A stretch of 64,000 nucleotides of DNA from Microvirga aerophila (GTDB lineage: Bacteria > Pseudomonadota > Alphaproteobacteria > Rhizobiales > Beijerinckiaceae), in the NCBI RefSeq assembly GCF_003332305.1, contig NZ_QOIO01000015.1, positions 54,680 through 118,679 on the forward strand, given 5' to 3'. This document shows, in pieces, positions 56,830-64,000 of this stretch. The notes under the pieces are model-generated. The model did not search any database, was not told the origin of the DNA, and was given only the letters and a program-made list of their open reading frames with translations. The position numbers and the translations under genes are program-made. Numbering within the stretch: the stretch's first letter is position 1; every line of letters begins with the position of its first letter.

Positions 56830-56905
56830 CGCCAAACTAATCCGGTCGCCGTCCCTCGGTGACTCCAAAGGCCCTCGAAGTTTCCAGCTTCGTGGGCCTT
56901 TTGCT
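56830..56905 (+). ncRNA. Candidate counter-transcribed RNA controlling repC
   Basis: On the strand opposite repC, TTGACA (56794-56799), 18 bases and CATAAG (56818-56823) form a promoter; a transcript from about 56830 would end at a strong hairpin (AAAGGCCCTCGAAG / CTTCGTGGGCCTTT, 56867-56901) followed by TTTG. This is the layout of the incA antisense RNA that limits RepC in repABC plasmids. It is complementary to the repC leader, 90 bases before the start codon. Confidence 0.7.
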
Positions 56906-57561
56906 TTGCCTAGCCTTAGTTCACGGTTGTCTTCTCCCGTTCGAAGAGTGTTGCGAGGTCGGGGATGATCGCAGTCCAATGAGACCGATGCGCTCTCTTG
57001 TGCCGGCACTGATCTCGCCACCGGCTTCTTTGAGCACCAACACGACGATCTCCCGGAAGTCCGTCTGGCGAGGGACCTCTCGGAAGCGCTGATGATCTTG
57101 CTGCCTCAAGCTATCGGACGTTGTGTACCCCACTCTCTCGCAACACATGAGAGATGAACCGATTCGGTGTTACGTGTGGAGTCGATCTGTAAGAATCGAT
57201 TAATCCTGATTGTGATTTTCACTGAAAAGCTGAGTCCGAATGAGTCGAGCGCTTGGATGGATCCAGTCACGTTGCAGTGGACTTACCGCATGTCCGCCAT
57301 TTAAGACTCAAGCTAGATTCGAGCTCTGACAGAGAGATATTCAAATAGACTCTGTATTGCTAAATATTCTTCGTGCTATGCAGGTCAACGACAAGAGACT
57401 ACTTTTAAATATCGTGGTGTATCTCCAAAGCCCCACGATCCAAGAGGCCTGCTCCTGGCGCATGAACTAAGGGCACTCCATTTTAGAACCTTCTGACCCA
57501 GGATGCGGGGCAATCCCACATCCCAATCTCTTCTCCCGCGCCTCTCGGAGGGATCGTACTG
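56906..57561. other. Long gap upstream of repC, no gene established
   Basis: In repABC plasmids repB would sit here, but no frame of more than 75 codons reads like a ParB-type protein and no parS-like GTTNNCNGCNNNNAAC was found. The right half is AT-richer than its surroundings. It may be a decayed partition region. Confidence 0.45.
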
Positions 57562-58086
57562 TCAGTTCGCAGGCTCTGTGTTCTTGACCGAGCCAAACCA
57601 GTTCTTGATCTTGGCGAACATGGGATGGTCGGCCACCGAGGTTGGGGTCGCCGCGTTGCGCTGAACGACAGCCATGCGTGTCCGCACCTCCTCGGGCGCC
57701 AGCCCGTTAACCTGCCGACCGATGGCCAGCGCGCCCTCAAGGATCCGGACACAGTCCTGGAATGACTGACGAAATCTCAGGTGCGTGGTGATATAGACCT
57801 CCCGCTCCCGCTCCACCTCAGCGGTGTCGGCGCAGGCCAGGCGGGTTACAAAGGGCAGCAGGTGCTGGCGCTCCTCATCGGTGGCTTCATCGTTCAATTG
57901 CATAGCCAGCGCGCAGATCGGGCGCGAGAAGCAGTCTGGCATGTCCTGCACGGACCGAACGGGCCGGTACGGGAGGCCTGCCGCGACAATGGCCGCTTCG
58001 TTGATGCAGGTTCCACCGTCCTGGCCGGGGAACGTGTGCGAGCCCTGTTTCAGTTTCCAGTTCAGAATGTGGTCGAAAGTGTCCAT
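57562..58086 (-). CDS. Conserved-looking hypothetical protein
   Basis: About 174 aa from MDTFDHILNWKLKQGSH (AAGGA upstream). Striking blocks: FPGQDGGTCINEAAIVAAGLPYR and PICALAMQLNDEATDEERQHLLPFVTRLA. I believe similar proteins are seen in other alphaproteobacteria but cannot name a family; no catalytic motif is evident. It follows the UDG-like gene after 175 bases on the same strand. Confidence 0.6.
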   Translation of the reverse strand: MDTFDHILNWKLKQGSHTFPGQDGGTCINEAAIVAAGLPYRPVRSVQDMPDCFSRPICALAMQLNDEATDEERQHLLPFVTRLACADTAEVEREREVYITTHLRFRQSFQDCVRILEGALAIGRQVNGLAPEEVRTRMAVVQRNAATPTSVADHPMFAKIKNWFGSVKNTEPAN

Positions 58087-58261
58087 GGCAGCCATCCTTG
58101 TGGCGTGCCCCCACCCTCAAATGGTGATCCCGTGCCATCCCGCCTGTCAATTGTTGGGAACGACACGGTCAGCAGTAATCAGGAAGGCAAGCATTCGATC
58201 CGCAGTTTTCCAGGAGGATTCCGACCGCGGTCGAGGACCCTCACAATGAGACTGGGCTGTT

Positions 58262-59014
58262 TTAGCTCAATGCGCTTTTCACTTCTCTGACCCAAACCGT
58301 CTCATCCTTTCCCATAGGATGATCGGCAACGATGAAGCTCCCAATCACGTCTCCGTCGATCACGATATTCCCTGCCTGACGAGTGTAGCGCCCGGCGACC
58401 ATATCGGGGTCACGAACAAAGCAAGATGAGTCTAGGAGGCCAGCGGCCCAGTCGGAGCCGGTTGCAAACACGAGACGCTTCGGACGAAGGGCAGAAATCT
58501 CGTGCAGTAGGAGTTCCCGACATTTCTCACGCTGAACCTTCGCAAGCTGGCCGTTCGGGTTCCACCCAGCTTCGGGGGCAACTTTATAGAGATTCGACCA
58601 AACCATGTGCGATGGCCAGTTGTCCTGCTCAACATCAGCGATCTTGAGTTCACCGATGGTGCGCCTCGCCGTTCGCCAGAACGCTGATCGGTTGGTGTTA
58701 TAGCTGTCCTTGTTGCCCCAGAAAGCACTCACCCAGCGCATGGGACATGTTTGGCCTTTTCCGCTCTCTCCACTTACGCTCTTGCAGACGGTCTCAACGA
58801 ACGCAGCGACGTTATCGGGCTCACGCAGTTCCATTGGGGTCCAGCCCTTCGTCCAACCATTAACGGCCCGCCCAACCCACATCAATTCACCTTGGTAGCT
58901 GTCTCCCTTCATCGATAGGAAACCTGTTACCGGCGCCGGTTGAAGTGTTTCGGCAGCAGCGCCAACTGCTGTGGCGATCTTGCTAAGTATCTTTCGTTCT
59001 GCTGTCCGATCCAT
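58262..59014 (-). CDS. UDG-fold-like hypothetical protein (1)
   Basis: 250 aa. Four blocks come in the order of uracil-DNA-glycosylase-like proteins: LMWVGRAVNGW, FWRTARRTI, VWSNLYKVAP, LRPKRLVFATGSDW, and VADHPMG near the end. The frameshifted gene at 62026 has the same order (LLVGES, FWNRVRYR, FWSQVAFYN, LRPDRVWIIGRELW, HPASS). This suggests a shared fold only; the catalytic residues of real UDGs cannot be assigned, so activity is open. It is last in a four-gene operon. Confidence 0.55.
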   Translation of the reverse strand: MDRTAERKILSKIATAVGAAAETLQPAPVTGFLSMKGDSYQGELMWVGRAVNGWTKGWTPMELREPDNVAAFVETVCKSVSGESGKGQTCPMRWVSAFWGNKDSYNTNRSAFWRTARRTIGELKIADVEQDNWPSHMVWSNLYKVAPEAGWNPNGQLAKVQREKCRELLLHEISALRPKRLVFATGSDWAAGLLDSSCFVRDPDMVAGRYTRQAGNIVIDGDVIGSFIVADHPMGKDETVWVREVKSALS

Positions 59015-59043
59015 GGATTCCCCCGAACTTGAAAACTTTCTGC

Positions 59044-59301
59044 CTACAGCGGCACTTCGTTGTTTGAAGCTTCAACATGAACGGGCTTAACAAAGTCCTG
59101 CGATCCATAGCGCTCGCTCAAGGTCGAGGCTTGCTTTTTCAGCATCGAAGTGTGCTTCCGTAGGTCCTGAGCCAGCAGGTGGTGCCCGGTGTAGGCATTC
59201 CGCCACTCCCCTTTGCTGATCGTGATGAACTTGCTCATTCCATCCAGCCACACTGAGAGCGACGAGAGAAAGCGAGCCAGTTCGGCATCCGGATTATTCA
59301 T
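59044..59301 (-). CDS. Small hypothetical protein
   Basis: 85 aa, all helical in character (LARFLSSLSVWLDGMSKFI, LLAQDLRKHTSMLKKQAS). No recognised motif. Ends 29 bases before the UDG-like gene and starts 17 bases after the gene at 59319, so it is part of the same operon. Confidence 0.55.
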   Translation of the reverse strand: MNNPDAELARFLSSLSVWLDGMSKFITISKGEWRNAYTGHHLLAQDLRKHTSMLKKQASTLSERYGSQDFVKPVHVEASNNEVPL

Positions 59302-59318
59302 GAGAAAGACCTACTCTG

Positions 59319-59726
59319 TCAGAATGGTTGAGAGGGTGACCTGTAGTGCGGGTCGGACAGAACGATGAGCCGTGCCCTTGGAAGGTGCCAGCGGCTTACA
59401 AGAGTTGAGATGAACTCCTCCGTCGTGAGCTTCCGGTCGAGCAGGAGGAGAAATCTGTCGTCGTCAGCACGCCAATTCACGCGTCCTCTCGGAAAATGCT
59501 CGTATGGGACGCCGCGCAGATTCGGCCAGCGACGGGTAATTCGCGGCCATATATCGACGTGTCCCTCCTCCAGCGTCCTGAAGCCCCCGATTTCTGAGAC
59601 CTCTGAGACACGGCGGGATAGGCCAACAAGACGTGGCCGCGAGCCGGCTCCAGGTAGTCCCCAGAACAAGCCAATCCGGGGCTCTGGCGTAACCTGTTCC
59701 CCTGGTTCGCGCGGGTGTGACTCCAC
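59319..59726 (-). CDS. Hypothetical protein
   Basis: 135 aa from a GTG with GAGAGG upstream. Compact and conserved in appearance: RIGLFWGLPGAG, EIGGFRTLEEGHVDIWP, YEHFPRGRVNW, DDRFLLLLDRKL and ARLIVLSDPHYRS. The frame has no transmembrane segment. I cannot name the family. Gap of 62 bases to the gene above. Confidence 0.6.
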   Translation of the reverse strand: MESHPREPGEQVTPEPRIGLFWGLPGAGSRPRLVGLSRRVSEVSEIGGFRTLEEGHVDIWPRITRRWPNLRGVPYEHFPRGRVNWRADDDRFLLLLDRKLTTEEFISTLVSRWHLPRARLIVLSDPHYRSPSQPF

Positions 59727-59788
59727 CTCATGGGCCTCTCTTGATTCGGGGTTCTCCGCAGGCAGAATCCGATCCGCCTGCGGTTGCG

Positions 59789-60919
59789 TTACATGCCAGA
59801 GAAGATGACATGCTCTTGGAAGAAGCCGTCAGAGTGCCAAACCTCCTCTCCGAGATCCCAGACCGGGCAGAGAGAGGACGCAGAGGCAAGGGATTTGAGG
59901 ATCTCGGCCCGGGTTTCATCCGAGACCTCGGCGTTTTTTCGGCCCCTCGCCTCCTTGAGGAACCAGCCGATTGAGCCGACCCGCTGGAACAGCAGGAGTG
60001 CCGGCTCATGGCCACACCATTCATAGAGATATTCAACTCCGTTGATGACGGTGAGAACCGACTGCCGCTCACGATGAAATCCCCGCAAGCAGTTTTCGAA
60101 GTCGTCCCCGACCTTCTTGAGCCTGTCACGGGCTGTGACGGGCCGAAGCAGGCTATTGCCGGGCCAAGGAGGATCCGGGAAGGGGAGATCCAGTATGGCA
60201 TCCCGGATTGCCTCAAGAGGATTTCGCGCCGCCACAATGGATTGAGCAGCGGACGAACCCATCAGCTTCTCCAGGCGCGCTAAGCTCCAAGTGAAGTAAC
60301 CCAAAGCATAGGGTGGCAACCGGCCCTTCTGAAACAGACGAAGCACAGACTTCGCTTCCAAACCAGGGGGCAGTGTTGCCAGTCCCAAAATGAGATCATC
60401 CGGCAGCACCGCGGCGTGTCGGATGAATTTCGCGCCGGGCCCGTCGGTGGCAAGGATTGTCGCTAGAGCTCGGTAGACCCTCGCTGGCCGTGCCTTCGGT
60501 CCCAACCGTCCGAGAGCCCTGATCAGACCCGCGGGCTGGGAGCCCGTCGCCTGAGTAATCAGGTCTTTGCTGCGGCCGAATGTGAGCTGTGCGTATGCCA
60601 GTTCGGTCGACATCGGGTTGTCCGGCCTGAACGACATCCGTCGCGAGGAGAACCACAGGTGCCACACGTGCCGTCGGGTGTCGGTGGCCGTGAGATACTC
60701 ACCAAGGCGAGGCCCCGGCCAAATTTGGGCCACCTCCTTCGCAAATGGCCCAGCGATCAACTTGGTAACAGTATTGTACGATTCAGGGGCTGCCTCTCGC
60801 CCCTCACCCTCCCCTTTCCGTTTCCTTTCCAGCTCTTTCACCCCGTCCAATCCTTCAAGAAAGAAAGATGGGATCATGACTTCGTCGTGTTCAACTCGAT
60901 CAGCACCATATCGGGGCAC
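59789..60919 (-). CDS. PcfJ-like hypothetical protein
   Basis: 376 aa from a GTG with GGAGG seven bases upstream. The C-terminal half has the order of PcfJ-type domains: DRLKKVGDDFENCLRGFHRE, then LYEWCGHEPALLLFQRV, then GWFLKEARGRKNAEVSDE, i.e. Cys after a short helix, hydrophobic strand and G-x-x-N. The N-terminal 220 residues are helical with no motif. PcfJ-like proteins occur in mobile and conflict-type loci; function unknown. It is the first gene of the operon divergent from the WYL regulator. Confidence 0.55.
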   Translation of the reverse strand: MPRYGADRVEHDEVMIPSFFLEGLDGVKELERKRKGEGEGREAAPESYNTVTKLIAGPFAKEVAQIWPGPRLGEYLTATDTRRHVWHLWFSSRRMSFRPDNPMSTELAYAQLTFGRSKDLITQATGSQPAGLIRALGRLGPKARPARVYRALATILATDGPGAKFIRHAAVLPDDLILGLATLPPGLEAKSVLRLFQKGRLPPYALGYFTWSLARLEKLMGSSAAQSIVAARNPLEAIRDAILDLPFPDPPWPGNSLLRPVTARDRLKKVGDDFENCLRGFHRERQSVLTVINGVEYLYEWCGHEPALLLFQRVGSIGWFLKEARGRKNAEVSDETRAEILKSLASASSLCPVWDLGEEVWHSDGFFQEHVIFSGM

Positions 60920-61005
60920 TGTATGACCTCCATCGCTGCTGCTTGAGTGTTTAGATTACCCATGCGACAAAACTGGTCGTATCAACAGAGTATCCGTGGG
61001 TCGGC

Positions 61006-62094
61006 ATGGCCAAAATTGTAAAGCGATTCTCAGAGATTGATCGGTACGCGCCGGCGGAGAGACTGCTCCAACTCGGACTTCTGTTGTCAGAAGCACGTGG
61101 CGGTCTCACGCTCGACGAGATGGCTCAAAGCCTTGGAGTAACCCGACGCACAGTCGAGCGACTAAGGAATAAACTCGATCACATCACGAGTGGCGGACTC
61201 ACAGTCACAACCGACGATGATAACCGCAAACGATGGTCCCTGCCGGTAGGCAGACTCTCCGCCTTGGCCACACCAAACTTGGAGGAGCTTGCGGAGCTCA
61301 AACTCGCCATTGCAAGCCTGCGCCGGCAAGGTGCGGAACGTGAGGCCGATGTGCTTGGTCAACTTGCCCTCAAGCTTGAATCCGCGATGCCCCGGCCGAC
61401 CCTTCGTCGGCTTGAGCCGGATATCGAAGCTCTCCTTGAGGCAAGTGGATCACTCGTTCGCCCTGGTCCCCGGATCAGCATCGATCCGCCGGTGATCTCG
61501 GCTCTCCGTCGGGCTATCCTTGAGAGCAAGCAGGTTCGACTAAGTTATCGCCGTCGGGACACCAACCAACTATCACGGCCGATGCTATGTCCATACGGCC
61601 TGCTTACAGGCTCCCGCGGCTACCTCGTCGGTTTTAACCCCCATCCAGAGATCCAGGCGTATCGCCTCTATGCACTGAGTAATGTCGAGGCGGTTGAAGT
61701 TCTGGATCAGCTCTTCACGCGAGATCCTGCTTTTGATCTCCAACGGTTTGCAGCTCGGTCTTTCGGCGTATTCTGGGATGGAAAGCAATATGAGATCGAA
61801 TGGCGCTTCAAGCCGAGCGCCGCGGAGGATGCACGCCGTTTCCTTTTTCATCCGGATCAGGTCGTGACAAATCTACCTGACGGATCAGTGCTCATTCAGT
61901 TTACCGCATCCGGCCTCACTGAGATGGCTTGGCACCTATTCCGGTGGGGCGAACACGTCGAGATCTTAAAGCCAGACGACCTCAAACAGAGGTACCGCGA
62001 GTGCCTTCAAGAGGCCTGTTCAGCTCTAAGCGACGCTCGCGAGACCGAGGTTGGACCCATCCGTCCCGAATTCACGGTGAACGAATTCAGCTAA
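61006..62094 (+). CDS. WYL-domain transcriptional regulator
   Basis: 362 aa. HTH at 30-60 (GLTLDEMAQSLGVTRRTVERLRNKL, DeoR-like), then the WYL domain (about 165-260; LSYRRRDTNQLSRPMLCPYGLLTGSRGYLVGFN) and a C-terminal WCX extension to 345. WYL proteins bind ligand or nucleic acid and often control defence loci (BrxR, CapW). It is divergent by 86 bases from the operon 60919-58262, which is its most likely target. Confidence 0.9.
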   Translation: MAKIVKRFSEIDRYAPAERLLQLGLLLSEARGGLTLDEMAQSLGVTRRTVERLRNKLDHITSGGLTVTTDDDNRKRWSLPVGRLSALATPNLEELAELKLAIASLRRQGAEREADVLGQLALKLESAMPRPTLRRLEPDIEALLEASGSLVRPGPRISIDPPVISALRRAILESKQVRLSYRRRDTNQLSRPMLCPYGLLTGSRGYLVGFNPHPEIQAYRLYALSNVEAVEVLDQLFTRDPAFDLQRFAARSFGVFWDGKQYEIEWRFKPSAAEDARRFLFHPDQVVTNLPDGSVLIQFTASGLTEMAWHLFRWGEHVEILKPDDLKQRYRECLQEACSALSDARETEVGPIRPEFTVNEFS

Positions 62095-62690
62095 AGCAGG
62101 AGCTAGCTCTCTTACAAAGAGTGAGGACGCAGGATGCGGCGTTGCAGTCACGAAGGCCTTTTGCCCGTCTTCTAGCGTAAACCACTCCAGAGGAATAGTT
62201 GCTCCCTCAACAGTAATATCTGGGCCCTTGCCCTGACGAGCAGGGATGTGACGCCACAACTCTCTGCCAATGATCCATACTCGGTCAGGGCGGAGCTTCA
62301 TCAGAACTTCCAGAAAGGCCGGAGCGGCAACGGCCCACTGGTCACCTGTGGGTCTGACCCGTGCGCCACCAGAGACCGGCGACTGAATAAAGTTGTAGAA
62401 TGCAACCTGGCTCCAAAAGACATTGGCAGGTTTGCCTCTGAACTCTTCGCCCCCCAGTCTATAGCGAACTCTGTTCCAGAAGCGACTGCCACCGTCGCCA
62501 TTCACATGTTCAAGGATGCACTCCTGGGTGAAAGTAGGTTCCAGGTCCTTCTTGGTAATGGCGCCGTCCGTCTCCCACTCGTCGTAGTGCGAGACTCCCC
62601 AACCAGCAGGACCTTTCGACCTCGAAGGCCGCCGCTGTGATACTCGTTTCCGACGAAGGGAAGAAAGAAGACACGCTTGTAATCAGGCAT
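62026..62690 (-). pseudogene. UDG-fold-like protein (2), frameshifted by a TC duplication
   Basis: The frame starts at MPDYKRVFFLPFVGNEYHSG and gives KVLLVGES, then shifts: GAGTCTCGCAC should read GAGTCGCAC. The other frame continues HYDEWETDGAITKKDL, FWNRVRYR, VFWSQVAFYNFIQ, LRPDRVWIIGRELW and TPHPASSLF. Together about 220 aa, like a small UDG-superfamily protein. A two-base insertion near 62600 destroys it unless the read is in error. It converges with the WYL gene. Confidence 0.7.
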
Positions 62691-62950
62691 GGGATCCCAC
62701 TTGGCTGCAGGGCAATACTGAACACACAAGGTCAAGCTTGTCGATAAGTTTATCTATCAAGAGAGGATTCTGCCTGGCCAACACAGGGGCCAAGAAACTC
62801 AATGGCTCAGAGACTCTCATCTATGCGGGTGTGTGCCATTCCCGTGCGCACCCTCCAGCGAGTTAGCAATGTCGAAGAGTTCAGTCCAAGTGAAGGCGCT
62901 CCTGTTCCCGCAAGCTTCGCCAAGGCACCGTTCCCTGTACTGCACTAAGC

Positions 62951-63850
62951 CTAGTCGGATACGCTTAGGTCGGCTCCGCGGATCACAGCGATCCAGTCCT
63001 CGAAATCGGGCAATCCATGAGCGTTTTTTGCCAAGTTACAAGCGAGGTGCGTGATCCAGACATTTCCATTGTCATAAGCCCCATTCGTGCTGTCAATCCG
63101 ATCCGCCGAAGGTTGAAGCATCTTGTTTGTCCCTCCAGCCACCATTTTGCTGCTGCAAAGGGCACACAGCCCAACTTGCTCCTTCCATTTCTGCAGAAAC
63201 AGAGCAACGAGATCCGATAAGTTCGGAGCAGCGCGCAATGGATTGATCTTAACGCCGACCTCGCCACCCCTTTTTACACGATCTGTAACCCGCTCCGCCA
63301 TGCGAAACGCTTCCTGACGCACTGCCTTTTCGACATTTGGATCAAAGCTGGCACGGAGTTTCAGGTATGCGCGCACGTCCTCGCGAAGATTAAGTGTGAT
63401 GCGCCTCACCGGCAGCGCCATCACTGCGCTCCGCTCATCGCCGAGCGCTTCTACGATACTGCCTCGATTGGCTACATCAGAGAACGATCGGTATGCAACT
63501 GGAGTGACTTCCCTGGCATGGGGGTAAGGCGGTCCCACCATGTCAGCAGCGTCGAGCACCGCCATCGAATGCGGCCAGCGGTCGCCCCATGCGGCATAGG
63601 AATTGGCCCATACCTCTGGCGGTACAATCTTCCTTGTCTCAAGAATTTGCTTGGGTTCGATCGCGACTGCGGAAATTAGCCGGCTGCGGTGCTCCGGCAA
63701 CTCTGTCATCTCAGCATTTGTGGTTCCAACATAGATGAGAATGTCGCGGCCCGGAGCGAACTCTCTCCGCAGGCGATCGCCCACTGATCGTTTAGAGCAC
63801 GCTGCGTTTTGACGGAATCCGGTTTTCGAGCTGCGGCGGATCTGATTCAA
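62951..63850 (-). CDS. HNH nuclease-like protein, 5' end uncertain
   Basis: 299 aa. The C-terminal 80 residues form an HNH/zinc-ribbon fold: CALCSSKM, SADRIDSTNGAYDNGNVWITHLACNLAKN, with D-x-x-N-G-Y-x-x-x-N-V typical. N-terminal domain (about 30-200) is unknown; IYVGTTNAEMTELPEH reads like an interior, so the true start may have been lost to the IS630 element beginning about 30 bases upstream. Only a TTG is available at 63850. Confidence 0.65.
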   Translation of the reverse strand: MNQIRRSSKTGFRQNAACSKRSVGDRLRREFAPGRDILIYVGTTNAEMTELPEHRSRLISAVAIEPKQILETRKIVPPEVWANSYAAWGDRWPHSMAVLDAADMVGPPYPHAREVTPVAYRSFSDVANRGSIVEALGDERSAVMALPVRRITLNLREDVRAYLKLRASFDPNVEKAVRQEAFRMAERVTDRVKRGGEVGVKINPLRAAPNLSDLVALFLQKWKEQVGLCALCSSKMVAGGTNKMLQPSADRIDSTNGAYDNGNVWITHLACNLAKNAHGLPDFEDWIAVIRGADLSVSD

Positions 63851-63883
63851 TCTAAGTCTCTTGGCTGAAGAAGGTTGGCTGGG

Positions 63884-64000
63884 ATGACACGCCCCTACTC
63901 ACAAGACCTCCGGAAGCGTGCGCTGGCCCGGTATGAAGCCGGCGAGACGATCCGCTCCATCGCCGCCGCACTCGATATCAGCCCGTCCTGTGTGTCGAAG
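63884..64000 (+). CDS. IS630-family transposase, N-terminal part
   Basis: The frame from ATG 63884 reads MTRPYSQDLRKRALARYEAG then RSIAAALDISPSCVSK, the HTH start of IS630 transposases; the window ends inside it. The left terminal repeat should lie just above 63884 but cannot be delimited without the right end. Confidence 0.85.
   Translation, partial: MTRPYSQDLRKRALARYEAGETIRSIAAALDISPSCVSK

Noticed and set aside
56921..57148. Possible repB remnant above repC
   Set aside because: None of the three minus-strand frames gives a recognisable ParB/RepB block; I only note the gap.
58262..59014. Calling this a true uracil-DNA glycosylase
   Set aside because: The motif order fits, but the catalytic Asp/His motifs of known UDG families cannot be assigned.

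Overview
The window reads as high-GC chromosomal DNA of an alphaproteobacterium, most likely Hyphomicrobiales near Microvirga/Methylobacteriaceae. This is inferred from gene content: lptC-lptA-lptB with rpoN, hpf and ptsN, a CIRCE-controlled groESL pair, a ROSE-type leader before an hsp20 gene, a NepR-like anti-sigma factor, a DUF1236 secreted protein and a RepC-type replication gene. No database search was possible, so family names rest on motifs and protein lengths read directly.

Layout. 0-8 kb: core envelope and nitrogen-regulation genes on the minus strand (ptsN, hpf, rpoN, a YihY-like membrane protein, lptB, lptA, lptC, a short RNase D), with one ankyrin gene on the plus strand. 8-17 kb: stress genes, comprising two secreted proteins, two small heat shock proteins, a Deg protease, a small secreted protein with an ECF sigma/anti-sigma pair, and groEL/groES. 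17-34 kb: mixed housekeeping and accessory genes (a frameshifted ABC exporter, cupin, M32 carboxypeptidase, a frameshifted DUF2233 gene, quinone oxidoreductase, a NepR homologue, a RecD2-like helicase, CoiA-like protein, monooxygenase, GST, SelO, exonuclease, HtpG).

34-54 kb is a catabolic region in two blocks. The first is an eight-gene minus-strand operon (sugar-type ABC importer, polysaccharide deacetylase-like hydrolase, aspartate dehydrogenase, RraA-like protein, amidase) divergent from a LysR regulator. The second has a hydantoinase-like gene and a DUF917 gene divergent from a regulator made of an AroM domain fused to a LuxR helix-turn-helix, followed by a stand-alone AroM protein and a complete Dpp/Opp-type peptide ABC importer. 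In the fusion both candidate catalytic cysteines of the AroM domain are serines, while the stand-alone paralogue keeps them. This suggests a dead-enzyme sensor controlling its own pathway.

54-64 kb is an accessory region: an LLM oxidoreductase gene cut by an amber codon, an orphan repC with an apparent counter-transcribed RNA, then poorly known genes: two proteins that look like distant uracil-DNA-glycosylase-fold relatives (one frameshifted), a PcfJ-like protein, two small unknowns, a WYL regulator, an HNH protein and the start of an IS630-type transposase. The WYL gene divergent from a tight operon of unknowns is the best candidate here for an undescribed, possibly defence-related, system. 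No CRISPR array, rRNA or intact tRNA was seen.
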